64,000 bases of DNA. It comes from LZORAL124-50-18 sp051208045. Lineage in GTDB: Bacteria > Pseudomonadota > Gammaproteobacteria > Pseudomonadales > Oleiphilaceae. The notes under the pieces were generated by a model. The model was not told the DNA's origin. It saw only the letters and a program-made list of their open reading frames with translations, and searched no databases. The stretch covers positions 1 through 64,000 of the forward strand of contig JBPJFY010000002.1 of NCBI GenBank assembly GCA_051208045.1, written 5' to 3'. Below, in pieces: positions 25,903 through 35,011 of this stretch. Position 1 is the first letter of the stretch. Each line of letters opens with the position of its first letter. The position numbers were made by a program, and so were the translations under genes.

Positions 25903-27189
25903 TCAGTGAAAGTGTTTTTCGGCCTGCACGGCGAATCGATCACGTCGGAACAAAAGAATCACGGGCAACAGACAGATCCAGGTAACGATCATGGCACTGG
26001 TGAACAGGGTGGTGTAGCCAAATTGTTTGGCGATCAGACCGGCCATCACGCCGCCCACGCCTGCGACAGCGACCTGCATGCAGGCTTGCAGGGAATAGTC
26101 GGTGCCTTCGTGGTCTTTTCGACAGTGCTCCATCATCAAAGCAAACAGGGCGACGGTGGCCATGCCATCTGCGCTTTGTTCAAACACTGCCAGCAACGCC
26201 AGCAGCGAAAAGGGCGTTTCTGGTGAAACAAGGGTGTAAGCGCCCAACGCAACGCCCTGCAATACACCAAACAATAGCAGGCAGAATTTCGGGCCAAACC
26301 GGTAGTAAATGGTGCCGCCCAGAACAGCAGCGGCTATGCCAGCCAGGCTGCCGGTGAGAGTCAGGTTGGCAATGTCTGACAGGCTGACCCCCATATCCAC
26401 GAGCAACGGTTTGATCATTGCGGATCCCAGTGAATCCCCGATTTTGTAGACACCCAGGGTAAACAGCCAAAAGGCAATGCCCGGTCCACGGGCATAGGAG
26501 GTGAACTGTTGCCATAGCCAGCGGAAAGACTGTGTTTCGGAATTGGCCGGTTGCGCGGCGTCTTCGGGGGGCGTGGCCTCCGGGGGAAACATTCGATTTT
26601 CATTGAAACGCAGTGCGGGCCACAGGCAAACGAGTATCGTCAGCGCCATGAGCATGAGTGTGGTGTGCCAGCCCACCCAGTTCAGGCCCCACAGGATGGC
26701 ATTGCCACCAAACAGCAGCCCAATCTTATAGCCGGAGACCTGCACGCTGTTGCCCAGCCCTCGCAGGTGCGTCGGCAGCAGTTTCACAGCCAGCGCATCG
26801 GTGGCGATATCCTGCGTCGCACAGAACAGATTAATCAGAAAAATGACACTGAAAATGATCGCCAGATCGAGTGTGCTCAAACGGCTTAGATCAGCGAGCA
26901 TCAAGCCCAGAACACATACCACCACCAGAGATTGCATGAGGAGAATCCAGCTGCGGTGCGCGCCCAAGGAGGTGATGTAATAACGGTCCACAAACGGGGC
27001 CCAAAGAAAACGGAAAATCCACGGCAGCGCCAGTAGTTTCATGAACCCGATCAGCTCCAGCGAAACGCCCGATGACCGCAGCAGCGGGGGCATGGCGTGA
27101 ACCAGTAGGCCAGAGGGGAAGCCCTGGAGGAAGTAGAGTGTGATCAGCAGGACCCAGTGCTGAGGGGAGAGGGATTTCAGGGTGGTCAT
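25903..27189 (-). CDS. MFS transporter, AmpG / RhtX-FptX-like
   Basis: A 428-residue polytopic carrier with about 12 membrane segments. The start LYFLQGFPSGLLVHAMPPLLRSSGVSLELIGFMKLLALPWIFRFLWAPFVDRYY is typical of the PAT/AmpG group and of RhtX/FptX siderophore importers. CATQDIATDALAVKLL is the conserved loop after TM4. AmpG imports anhydromuropeptides and RhtX/FptX import siderophores; neither a siderophore locus nor an ampD/ampR pair is present to decide. Confidence 0.8.
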   Translation of the reverse strand: MTTLKSLSPQHWVLLITLYFLQGFPSGLLVHAMPPLLRSSGVSLELIGFMKLLALPWIFRFLWAPFVDRYYITSLGAHRSWILLMQSLVVVCVLGLMLADLSRLSTLDLAIIFSVIFLINLFCATQDIATDALAVKLLPTHLRGLGNSVQVSGYKIGLLFGGNAILWGLNWVGWHTTLMLMALTILVCLWPALRFNENRMFPPEATPPEDAAQPANSETQSFRWLWQQFTSYARGPGIAFWLFTLGVYKIGDSLGSAMIKPLLVDMGVSLSDIANLTLTGSLAGIAAAVLGGTIYYRFGPKFCLLLFGVLQGVALGAYTLVSPETPFSLLALLAVFEQSADGMATVALFALMMEHCRKDHEGTDYSLQACMQVAVAGVGGVMAGLIAKQFGYTTLFTSAMIVTWICLLPVILLFRRDRFAVQAEKHFH

Positions 27190-27263
27190 GAAAAGTGCGT
27201 CTGGCTGGTTTAGGCTACATAGAGTAGCTCATTTCGTGTTGAAACGCGCGCTCAAATAAACGC

Positions 27264-27968
27264 CTACGGTGTTTGGTCAGGCCCCGGTTGGCTACTGACC
27301 TTTCCCGTCAATGGCACAAATCGCACACCGAGCAGATCCTGTCGTTGCATCCGCCCATCCGTGTACCGTGTAATCACGGTGAGGGTTTGGTTGCCCACGG
27401 GATCTTCTGTTGGCAGTACCATTCTGCCACCGGGTTTCAGCTGATTCAGTAATGGGGGTGGGATCTGCGGAGTGGCTGCTGTGAGCATGATGCCATCGAA
27501 CGGTGCCTGGTCTGCCCAGCCATCATAGCCATCGCTGGTGCGGGCGTGGATATTGTCGAGTGCAAGGGTGTGAAAAAGTTCGGTGGCCGCCCGGGCGAGC
27601 TCGGGGAGTATTTCGACGGTATACACGTCTTTAACGATATGGGACAGAATGGCACTTTGATAGCCCGAGCCAGTGCCCACTTCCAGAATGCGATCGTCAG
27701 CGGTGGGGTGCAGCAAATCGGTCATGATCGCCACAATATAGGGTTGGGAGATGGTTTGGCCACATCCGATTCCCAGTGGCGTATTGGTATACGCCAGGGA
27801 GCGGAGTGCCTGGCTCATGAAGCGGTGCCGCGGGGTGTTGCGGATCGCAGCCATCACGGCTGCGCTGGGCTTGGTAATGCCGGTGTCTGTTGCAGTCACG
27901 CGATAGTCGTGCGCGATCTCTCTCAGCAATGTTTCCACCTGCGCAGCGGTATCCTGGGCCATGGTCAC
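27264..27968 (-). CDS. pcm: Protein-L-isoaspartate O-methyltransferase
   Basis: Repairs isoaspartyl damage in ageing proteins using S-adenosylmethionine. A 234-residue cytosolic enzyme. Motif I is LEVGTGSGYQSAIL, with pre-motif GIGCGQTISQPYIVAIMTDLL and the later GYDGWADQAPFDGIMLTAA and LKPGGRMVLP. Either of two starts (27968 or 27962) is possible. It starts three bases after the VOC gene stop, so the two are likely one transcript. Confidence 0.93.
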   Translation of the reverse strand: MTMAQDTAAQVETLLREIAHDYRVTATDTGITKPSAAVMAAIRNTPRHRFMSQALRSLAYTNTPLGIGCGQTISQPYIVAIMTDLLHPTADDRILEVGTGSGYQSAILSHIVKDVYTVEILPELARAATELFHTLALDNIHARTSDGYDGWADQAPFDGIMLTAATPQIPPPLLNQLKPGGRMVLPTEDPVGNQTLTVITRYTDGRMQRQDLLGVRFVPLTGKVSSQPGPDQTP

Positions 27969-27971
27969 GCC

Positions 27972-28355
27972 TCAAGGCGGGGTGATCGTTTGCCGACAAT
28001 AAAAATTCAGTTTATTGCCGTCCGGATCACGAAAGTAACCACAGTAGTAGCTGCCATAACGCCCGCCGGGCGCACCTTCGTCTACAGCCCCTAGTTGCAG
28101 CGCTTTGGCGTGAATGCGATCCACGGTGGCGGTATCTGCCACCTGCACCGCGATCATAACGCCATTGCCTGCCGTGGCAGGCGCTTTGTTGTACGGGGTG
28201 GTGATACAGAACAGTGGTGCATCCAGGTTCGCTCCCCAGGCGACAAACTCCGTTTGATCATACACCCGCTGAATGCCCATTTCCTGGAAAAGTGCATCAT
28301 AGAACTTTGCCGTTTCCTGCACACTGTTTGAACCAAGCGTAATATAGCCGATCAT
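27972..28355 (-). CDS. VOC (glyoxalase/bleomycin resistance) family protein
   Basis: A 127-residue single VOC-fold protein: MIGYITLGSNSVQETAKFYDALFQEMG, FVAWG, and C-terminal YFRDPDGNKLNFYC with the metal-ligand Glu position replaced by Asn. Typical members isomerise or bind small electrophilic or lactate-like substrates. It lies just upstream of pcm in the same direction. A specific substrate cannot be assigned. Confidence 0.88.
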   Translation of the reverse strand: MIGYITLGSNSVQETAKFYDALFQEMGIQRVYDQTEFVAWGANLDAPLFCITTPYNKAPATAGNGVMIAVQVADTATVDRIHAKALQLGAVDEGAPGGRYGSYYCGYFRDPDGNKLNFYCRQTITPP

Positions 28356-28626
28356 GCCGTTTTGCTCCCCGTTTCCTTATGGGCAGTGGGTTCCACATGT
28401 AGATTACCCGAGAAACCTCGTGTGCCTGCATTGACAGGGGAGGTAAGCACGTTTATCCCCAGAGGTGGTTGCACAATGATTGATCACTCTACTCATTGTG
28501 GCCTATTTCCACAGAATTGGGAAATCTATAATTGCAGGCTCCCGAGCGGGGCCGTATCGTCTATACTGAAAGCTAAGCAAGAAGGATGATTGTGCCAGGA
28601 GGGCAGTCATAGAGGGTTGTGTATTC

Positions 28627-29583
28627 ATGGTGAGACTGGCCTTGCTGCTTAGGTTGACGCTGATCGCCGGATTTTTCGCGCCGTTTGGACAGGTTGTGGC
28701 ATCTGAGTTGTCTGTGACCTACCGCCAGGGCGGTGAAGACAGGGTAATCCTGGGGACGCAGCTGGCGGAAGGCGTGTATCAATACAACGCTGACGGGTCC
28801 AAGCCGGTGACGTTGTCTACCTTGGAGTGGGCACCCTATATCGGGGCATCACTCTGTAAACAGGGGTGGGTGATGCAGGCTACGGTCGCACTGTTGGCCA
28901 GTCGAGGCTATCGCATCAAAGTGCACTTTCGTCCCTGGTTGCGTGCCGTGATGGAGGCCGAATCCGGCGCTTCTGACATTCTGTTTCCCGAATACTTTAT
29001 CGAACCGGAAGCGCCCTCGGATATATACCCGGGCACCTTTCGTGCAGAGCATCTGGCATTGTCTGATCCCATACCCGGTGGCCCGATCGCGCTGGTGAAA
29101 CGAAAAACCGATCATTTTGAGTTCACCGGTGCGATGAGCGCACTGGTTGGCACACGTGTGGGTGTGGTTCGGGGGTATCAGAATACGCCGGAATTTGATG
29201 CGTTGCTGGATAAAAAACTGGTGCATAGCCTGGAAGTGAAAGATGACCTGCAGAATGCTCAGATTCTACATGGCAAACGTGTGGATTTTATCGTGGGTGA
29301 TCCGTCGGTGATTTTTTTCAGTGTGCAGACCTCCCGACTGGATAACAGCTATAAAGAAGAGATGCTGAGCCAGATGGAAATGGTGGAACCGCCCCTGCAA
29401 TACAATGCCCTCTACTATGCCATCTCCCATCGCAGCAAGATCAAGGAGCATCTGCTGGAAGATCTGAATGCAGCGATCAATGAGTTTACCCAGTCGGGCG
29501 AAATGGTTGATATTATCCAGCGCACGAACGCGGCGTGTGGATTTCGTATGGAAACGCTACCGGTACCGAACGCAGCGAATTAA
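28627..29583 (+). CDS. Periplasmic solute-binding protein, family 3 type
   Basis: A 318-residue exported protein with signal peptide to about VVASELS (residue 24). The mature part is SBP_bac_3-like: VTLSTLEWAPYIGASLCKQGWVMQATVALLASRGYRIKVHFRPW, LVGTRVGVVRGYQNTPEFD and LHGKRVDFIVGDPSVIFF. There is no permease or ATPase nearby, so it probably acts as a stand-alone sensor or lipid/peptide-binding protein rather than in ABC import. The next gene, TetR, is 85 bases downstream and has its own operator. Confidence 0.8.
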   Translation: MVRLALLLRLTLIAGFFAPFGQVVASELSVTYRQGGEDRVILGTQLAEGVYQYNADGSKPVTLSTLEWAPYIGASLCKQGWVMQATVALLASRGYRIKVHFRPWLRAVMEAESGASDILFPEYFIEPEAPSDIYPGTFRAEHLALSDPIPGGPIALVKRKTDHFEFTGAMSALVGTRVGVVRGYQNTPEFDALLDKKLVHSLEVKDDLQNAQILHGKRVDFIVGDPSVIFFSVQTSRLDNSYKEEMLSQMEMVEPPLQYNALYYAISHRSKIKEHLLEDLNAAINEFTQSGEMVDIIQRTNAACGFRMETLPVPNAAN

Positions 29584-29600
29584 TACCGCTCGCTCGATTA

Positions 29601-29648
29601 AAACGTGATCAGGTTAGCAAGAATTAAACGTGATAGGTTGTCACGTTT
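29601..29648 (+). promoter_or_regulatory. TetR operator candidate upstream of the GMC operon
   Basis: At 29626-29648 arms AAACGTGA and TCACGTTT are perfect complements separated by seven bases (TAGGTTG). A third half-site AAACGTGA is at 29601-29608 and extends as a direct repeat (AAACGTGATnAGGTT). The palindrome ends 20 bases before the TetR start codon, so it is a strong candidate for binding by the first gene's product. Confidence 0.72.
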
Positions 29649-29668
29649 GTGTGAATAGGAGTACACTG

Positions 29669-30304
29669 TTGGTTAAACAGGCACCAGCGGGCAGTGGGCT
29701 GCCCGACATCGAGCAGAGAAAGCGGCCGGTACAGGAGCGAAGCCGGGAACGCGTGGATCTGATCCTCAACGTGACAGCGCAACTGATCACGGAGAAAGGG
29801 ATTGATGCGTTGAAAACGTCTGAAGTCGCCCGTGAGGCCGGTATTTCACTGGCATCGCTGTATCGCTACTTTCCGAATAAGGCGGCGGTGCTCAAAGCCA
29901 TTGCGGAACGACACATCGAAAAGCTGGACAGTCACATGAAGGCGTTTGCTCAAACGCTGGATTTGGAGCAGGGATTTGATCAGTTGATCGACGTGTATTT
30001 TGCGTTTTATCGCTCCGAGCCCGGGTATAAGGAAATCTGGGCGGGAGTGGAAGCGCTGCCGGAGCTTCGTGAACTGGATCTGGGTGAGTTGTATGACAAC
30101 GCCCGGGATATTTCTGCGGCGGCGCAGGCGCGATTCCCGGAGGTAGATCCACAACATCTCTGGCTGATCTGCGTGATGCTGCCACGGGCCTGTGGCGCAG
30201 TGCTTCGTCTGGCGATGACCATGGAAGATGCGCAGGCGGAGGTGATGGTGAGCGAACTCAAGCTCATGGTGAAAAGTTATTTAGCAACACGGCTGGCGGG
30301 ATAA
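29669..30304 (+). CDS. TetR family regulator of the GMC/aldehyde dehydrogenase operon
   Basis: A 211-residue repressor: HTH in RVDLILNVTAQLITEKGIDALKTSEVAREAGISLASLYRYFPNKAAVLKAIAERH, then a helical ligand domain. Initiation is placed at TTG 29669, seven bases after AGGAG; the frame extends to 29630 as GTG, but that stretch overlaps the palindromic operator. It is first in a tightly packed five-gene set with the racemase-like enzyme, GMC oxidoreductase, small subunit and aldehyde dehydrogenase, which it presumably controls. The inducer is probably a pathway substrate. Confidence 0.88.
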   Translation: MVKQAPAGSGLPDIEQRKRPVQERSRERVDLILNVTAQLITEKGIDALKTSEVAREAGISLASLYRYFPNKAAVLKAIAERHIEKLDSHMKAFAQTLDLEQGFDQLIDVYFAFYRSEPGYKEIWAGVEALPELRELDLGELYDNARDISAAAQARFPEVDPQHLWLICVMLPRACGAVLRLAMTMEDAQAEVMVSELKLMVKSYLATRLAG

Positions 30305-30337
30305 TCCTATCTGCCAGCTTGGGAACAGGCAGGTGGA

Positions 30338-31546
30338 ATGAAACAGGATAACGCAAGTCGCTACCGGATGTGGGCAACACTGGCCGGTGAACAGGGCTTA
30401 CCGGGTGCGGTGGTGGATCGTACCGCCATGCGCGCCAATGTGGAGGCACTGCAAGCGCAGGCGCGAGGAAAACCGATTCGTGTCGTGACCAAATCCGTGC
30501 GGTGCCCGGCACTGTTACGTTGGCTCATTGATGCACTGGGAACCCAGTGCGCGGGTTTAATGGCCTATCACCCCAAAGAAGCTGTCCTGCTGGCGCAGCA
30601 GTTTCCGGAACAGACCATTCTGGTTGCTTACCCGAATACCGACCCCGTGCATCTGGCGCACGTGTGTGACGCGATTGCCCAGGGCGCGAAGATTTCCCTG
30701 ATGGTGGATCACGAAGCTCAGCTTGCGCCGCTGGAACGCGCCGCAAAAGCAGCCGGCATCACTGTACCGGTGTGTCTGGATCTCGATATGTCATCGGCCT
30801 GGCCCGGCCTGCACTTTGGCGTGCACCGCTCCCCATTGCGGACTGTGGCTGCGGTAGTGGCATTGGCAGAGAGGGTGGCTGCCTCTGCCTGTTTCCGTTT
30901 TCAGGGTGTGATGGGCTACGAAGCCCAGATTGCCGGAGTGCCGGATCGACTGCCGGGAGACACGGTGCACACCTGGGTGGTGCCCTGGCTGAAAAAAGCA
31001 AGTGAGCGCCACGTTAAACGATTCCGCGCCCAGGGCGTGCTCGCCCTGAAGCAAGCGGGGTTGGCCCCTGAACTGGTGAACGGTGGCGGGACCGGCTCTG
31101 TCGCGTTCACCGCCCAGTGCCGGGAAGTTACCGAAATTGCCGTCGGTTCCGGCTTCTTTGCACCGCATCTGTTTGATGGTTATCGCGGCTTGGCACTTCA
31201 GCCGGCGGCCGGATTTGTGAGTCGCGTTGATCGTCAGTCGGACGCACGCCATGTGACCGCGGGCGGGGCCGGCTATGTAGCCTCCGGAGCATCACATGCC
31301 AGCCGGTTACCTCTACCCGTATGGCCCAATGGGTTGGCGTTAGATTCACTGGAAGGCGCCGGGGAGGTGCAAACGCCACTTGTCGGTGCCGGGGTGGCTC
31401 AATTGCGCCTGGGGGACGCTGTCGTGTTTCGTCACGCCAAAGCGGGTGAACTGTGCGAACGATTTGACGAATTACTCTGCATTGAAAACGGAGCGCTCGT
31501 TGGGCCCTTACCCACCTACCGTGGTCTAGGCTGGCAATTCCTCTAA
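30338..31546 (+). CDS. PLP-dependent alanine racemase-fold enzyme (amino acid deaminase/aldolase-like)
   Basis: A 402-residue enzyme of the alanine racemase / D-threonine aldolase-like fold. The PLP Lys is in RVVTKSVRCPAL (about residue 51). VNGGGTGSVAF is the phosphate-binding loop. The C-terminus RHAKAGELCERFDELLCIENG carries a His and Cys in the place where D-threonine/D-serine-type members bind a metal. This predicts deamination or aldol cleavage of a beta-hydroxy-D-amino acid or related amino alcohol. It follows the TetR gene by 33 bases and precedes the GMC gene by 19. Confidence 0.78.
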   Translation: MKQDNASRYRMWATLAGEQGLPGAVVDRTAMRANVEALQAQARGKPIRVVTKSVRCPALLRWLIDALGTQCAGLMAYHPKEAVLLAQQFPEQTILVAYPNTDPVHLAHVCDAIAQGAKISLMVDHEAQLAPLERAAKAAGITVPVCLDLDMSSAWPGLHFGVHRSPLRTVAAVVALAERVAASACFRFQGVMGYEAQIAGVPDRLPGDTVHTWVVPWLKKASERHVKRFRAQGVLALKQAGLAPELVNGGGTGSVAFTAQCREVTEIAVGSGFFAPHLFDGYRGLALQPAAGFVSRVDRQSDARHVTAGGAGYVASGASHASRLPLPVWPNGLALDSLEGAGEVQTPLVGAGVAQLRLGDAVVFRHAKAGELCERFDELLCIENGALVGPLPTYRGLGWQFL

Positions 31547-31565
31547 CCTCTGAAGGACAACGATC

Positions 31566-33002
31566 ATGACAGACTGGTACGACTACATCATCATTGGTTC
31601 GGGGCCTGGCGGCAGTGTTATGGCCCATGAGCTTGTACGGCAAGGGGCGCGCTGCCTGATGCTGGAAGCCGGCGATCGCTACCAATCCAGCGACTATCCC
31701 AAAAATGAACTGCACGCCAACAGCCGCCTCCTCTGGAATGGCGGCATGGATCTCACTGACGATGCCGGCCTGGTGCTCTTGCGCGGTAAGGTGTTGGGGG
31801 GCGGAAGTGTGGTGAATCAATGTCTGCTGGACCGATTTGACGACATTGCCTGGCAGGATTGGCGCGCCCAGACGGGCGTGGACTTTTTTGATCGGGGGGC
31901 GATGGACGCGCATTACAGCGCGGTTGAGCAGGCCATCCGTTTGCAATCGATCCCCCGCGAGCATTGGAATCGTAACGCGGCGTTGTATGTGGAAGGATTT
32001 GAGCAATGTGGCTTCCAATGGGCACCGTTGCGGCGTGGCCAGTCTGCCTGCACGCCGGAGCAGGACTGTATTCAGTGTTTGGGCGGCTGCCAGCGCGATT
32101 CCAAACAGAGTATGCCTGTCACCTTTTTACCTCAGGCAGAAGCGTTTGGGCTGAAGGTGGAGACCGGCTGTGAAGTGCGTACCGTGCACGCCAGCCCGCC
32201 AGGCACGCAAGGCGGGCACGTTGTGGTGGTTGCCCGCCAGCACGGGCAGCTCAGGCAATTTATGGCCGACAAAGTCGTGGTCGCGGCCGGGACGCTGGGC
32301 ACCAATGACATTCTGTTGCGGTCCGGTTTCGCCCGCACCCATCCTGCTTTGGGCCAGGGATTTTACTGCCACCCTCAATTTATGTCGCTGGCGGATATGC
32401 GTTCCCGAGTGGATGCGCACAAAGGAGCGTTGCAGGCCGTCAAATCTGACGATCCCGGCTTTCGGGCGCAAGGATTCAAGCTGGAAAATGTGTTTGCCGG
32501 ACCCATCGCGGTAGCGATGTTGAAGCACGGCGGCGGGCTGGCTCACCAGGCGAGTATGGAGCGCTATCGAGAGCTGGCGTGTATTGAGGTGGCCGTGCGG
32601 GATGTGACGCCCGGGACGCTGTCGCTGAAGTCCAATGGGCGACTGTCGATTCATAAACCATTGGGCCCTGAGGACTGGAAGCGGGCGCGTGCCGGTCAAG
32701 CAGCCATCCAGGCGATTTTTGATGCGGTAGGCGCGCGGGAAGTCGAACATTCCCACCTCAAAATCGGCCTGCATTTGATGGGCGGCGCCAGCCTGGGTAC
32801 CGACCCCGGCAAGAGCGTCGTGAATCCCGAATTTGCGCTGCATCAGGCACCTAACGTTCTGGTGGTGGATGCCAGTCTGTTTCCCCAGGCACCCGGCATC
32901 AATCCCTCACTGACGATCATGGCACTGGCCCACAAAGCGGCCGCGACCCAGGCCCGCATGCCACTGCCGGTGAACGCCCGCCAGGAGGAGGTAAACGTAT
33001 GA
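31566..33002 (+). CDS. GMC family oxidoreductase with four-cysteine cluster
   Basis: A 478-residue FAD-dependent alcohol oxidoreductase. FAD motif GSGPGGSV is at 11-18, with E35 in MLEAGDR; the C-terminal GMC signature is NVLVVDASLFPQAPGINPSLTIMALAHKAA. Cysteines 162, 168, 171 and 175 (CTPEQDCIQCLGGC) resemble the cluster seen in bacterial FAD-glucose dehydrogenase-type GMC enzymes that hold a 3Fe-4S centre for electron export. It is ATGA-coupled to the 152-residue gene. It likely oxidises an alcohol to an aldehyde for the downstream aldehyde dehydrogenase. The substrate is unknown. Confidence 0.85.
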   Translation: MTDWYDYIIIGSGPGGSVMAHELVRQGARCLMLEAGDRYQSSDYPKNELHANSRLLWNGGMDLTDDAGLVLLRGKVLGGGSVVNQCLLDRFDDIAWQDWRAQTGVDFFDRGAMDAHYSAVEQAIRLQSIPREHWNRNAALYVEGFEQCGFQWAPLRRGQSACTPEQDCIQCLGGCQRDSKQSMPVTFLPQAEAFGLKVETGCEVRTVHASPPGTQGGHVVVVARQHGQLRQFMADKVVVAAGTLGTNDILLRSGFARTHPALGQGFYCHPQFMSLADMRSRVDAHKGALQAVKSDDPGFRAQGFKLENVFAGPIAVAMLKHGGGLAHQASMERYRELACIEVAVRDVTPGTLSLKSNGRLSIHKPLGPEDWKRARAGQAAIQAIFDAVGAREVEHSHLKIGLHLMGGASLGTDPGKSVVNPEFALHQAPNVLVVDASLFPQAPGINPSLTIMALAHKAAATQARMPLPVNARQEEVNV

Positions 33003-33457
33003 TGGCATCGGTGTATTTGTCTGACCGTGCGCTGGGCACACTCACTCGCCTGGGAAACATTTTGTGTCCGGGCTCTCAACGGCTGCCGCGCTTTGAAGCC
33101 AGCGGATGTGTGGTCGAAGTGGATGGGTTGTTACAGGCCTCGCCTGAACAGGATCGCACAGACCTGCAAACCCTGTTGTGGTGCCTGTCCTGGATGCCGG
33201 ACCCCGTACTGCGAGGATTGCTGGGTTTGAGCGCTCGCTGGCCGACCTTCCCGGCTCCCATACAAACACCGCTGCGCATGCTGGATCTCGGTCTGCGTGG
33301 GGTGGTATTCAGCTTGTACTATTCGGGCCTGGGTGCGGCAGGCCAGCCCTCCGGCGTGCATGAGGGCATGACCTATGAAGTACAGTGTGATGCCGATAAC
33401 GTGCCTGATCAAACCCACGGCAAACTGGAATTGAAATCCATGAGGAAGCCAACATGA
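32999..33457 (+). CDS. Small protein coupled to GMC oxidoreductase
   Basis: A 152-residue protein starting inside the GMC stop codon (ATGA) and itself ending in an ATGA overlap with the aldehyde dehydrogenase. It has no signal peptide, and I do not recognise a family. Segments TLTRLGNILCPG..LPRFEASGC and LDLGLRGVVFSLYYSGLG are hydrophobic-helical. By position and size it is comparable to the small chaperone/gamma subunit that accompanies Fe-S GMC dehydrogenases (gluconate/glucose dehydrogenase type). That assignment is inference. Confidence 0.6.
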   Translation: MMASVYLSDRALGTLTRLGNILCPGSQRLPRFEASGCVVEVDGLLQASPEQDRTDLQTLLWCLSWMPDPVLRGLLGLSARWPTFPAPIQTPLRMLDLGLRGVVFSLYYSGLGAAGQPSGVHEGMTYEVQCDADNVPDQTHGKLELKSMRKPT

Positions 33458-34974
33458 CTACTGCCTTTTCTGTCGTTTCGGAGTCGCATCCGCAGCGGGA
33501 CATCGCGCCACGATTTGAACGATTAAAACAACAGAGTCAGCCATTGGCCGCGCTCTCGGTGAAGGAACGTGCCAAAGCACTGACTCCGCTGATTGAGGCC
33601 ATTGCCCGGCGCAAATCGGAAATCGTTACAAGGGTGCAGCAGGATACCGGTAAAACCGCGACGGATGCGCTGGTGTCTGAAGTGCTGGGTGTACTGGATT
33701 ACCTGCACTGGCTGCAGAAGAATGCGCCCCGGTTACTGAAAAATGAACGTGTGCCTGTGCCCCTGCTGTTAGTGGGCAAAAAGGCCGAGATTTGGCACCA
33801 GCCTTTGGGGGTCGGGGTGATTATCGCGCCTTGGAATTATCCGTTTCATATCGGGGTCACCGCCATTGCGACGGCGTTTGTGGCGGGCAATACGGTGGCC
33901 TACAAACCATCGGAGTGGACGCCGCTGAATGGATTACTGGAGAGTTTATTCGCCGCCAGTCCATTGCTGGCGCAAAGTGTGGATGTGTTTTATGGCGACG
34001 GTCAGGTCGGTGCCGCGCTGATTGACTGTCAGCCTCAGCGGGTGTGTTTTACGGGCAGTATCCCGACCGGGCGTAAAATCATGGGGCAGTGCGCGCGCTA
34101 CGGCATTCCGTTGGAGCTGGAGTTGGGTGGAAAAGATGCGGCGCTGGTTTTCGAAGATGTGAACCTGGATCGTACTGTGGCCGGTGTTCTGTGGGGCGGC
34201 ATGACAAACTCCGGGCAAAGCTGCACGTCAGTGGAGCGGCTGCTGGTGCATGAATCCATTTATCCCGAATTTCTTGCCCGGTTGAAGGCCGCCTGTGAAA
34301 CGTTAGTCGTGAACCAGGACCAGGCCGGGGAGTCGGACATGGGACAGATGACGGCAGAGTTTCAACTGGCCATCTTAGAGCGCCAGCTTGAGCAGGCGCG
34401 CGCGAGTGGTGCGGCGGTACTCTGCGGCGGCACACGACTGAAGCCTAGTAGCCCGTTTTTGTTGCCCGCCATTGTGGAGATTTCCGACGCTAGTTGTACG
34501 CTTTGGCAGGAAGAAACCTTTGGGCCCGTGATCGCTGTACAGAAATTTTCCCACGAGGAAGAAGCGGTTGCCATGGCCAATAGCCTGACCTATGGCCTGA
34601 GCGCCAGCGTCTGGAGTAAAGATCTGACACGCGCCCGGCGCGTCGCGGAAAAACTGAAGGTAGGTGCGGTATCCATCAACAATGTGATGCTTACCGAAGG
34701 GCATCCGGGGTTGCCGTTCGGGGGCACGGGATCGAGCGGTTTTGGCAAGGTAAAGGGCAAAGATGGCCTGTTGGCCTGGGTGAACCGCAAAGCGATTATG
34801 ATCGACGCCCAAAACGCACATATCGAGCCGAACTGGTATCCCTATACACCGGAAAAATACCGCTTGTTTGAGCAGCTGATTGATGTGTTGTTCCTTCAGA
34901 AGGGACTGATGAAATGGCTGCGTCTGGCCAAGGTCGGTTTAGGGCTGGATAAGGTGGCGAAACAGACCCGCTGA
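33454..34974 (+). CDS. Aldehyde dehydrogenase family protein
   Basis: A 506-residue NAD(P)-dependent aldehyde dehydrogenase. The catalytic Cys is in NSGQSCTSVERLL, the Glu in LELGGKDAALVF, and the cofactor loop in CFTGSIPTGRKIMG. IIAPWNYPFHIGVTAIATAFVAGNTVAYKPSEWTP is the usual N-terminal site. Last gene of the TetR operon; it should oxidise the aldehyde made by the GMC enzyme to a carboxylate. An atypical C-terminal extension of about 45 residues (EPNWYPYTPEKYRLFEQLID...) is amphipathic and could attach it to the membrane, as in fatty aldehyde dehydrogenases. Confidence 0.92.
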   Translation: MTTAFSVVSESHPQRDIAPRFERLKQQSQPLAALSVKERAKALTPLIEAIARRKSEIVTRVQQDTGKTATDALVSEVLGVLDYLHWLQKNAPRLLKNERVPVPLLLVGKKAEIWHQPLGVGVIIAPWNYPFHIGVTAIATAFVAGNTVAYKPSEWTPLNGLLESLFAASPLLAQSVDVFYGDGQVGAALIDCQPQRVCFTGSIPTGRKIMGQCARYGIPLELELGGKDAALVFEDVNLDRTVAGVLWGGMTNSGQSCTSVERLLVHESIYPEFLARLKAACETLVVNQDQAGESDMGQMTAEFQLAILERQLEQARASGAAVLCGGTRLKPSSPFLLPAIVEISDASCTLWQEETFGPVIAVQKFSHEEEAVAMANSLTYGLSASVWSKDLTRARRVAEKLKVGAVSINNVMLTEGHPGLPFGGTGSSGFGKVKGKDGLLAWVNRKAIMIDAQNAHIEPNWYPYTPEKYRLFEQLIDVLFLQKGLMKWLRLAKVGLGLDKVAKQTR

Positions 34975-35011
34975 GCGCTGTCTGTTTCCACCGTGATTGA
35001 TGCTGTCCTGG

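Noticed and set aside
31128..32018. 296-codon open frame opposite the GMC gene
   Set aside because: Antisense to a well-supported gene; composition is typical of a shadow frame and no domain is visible.
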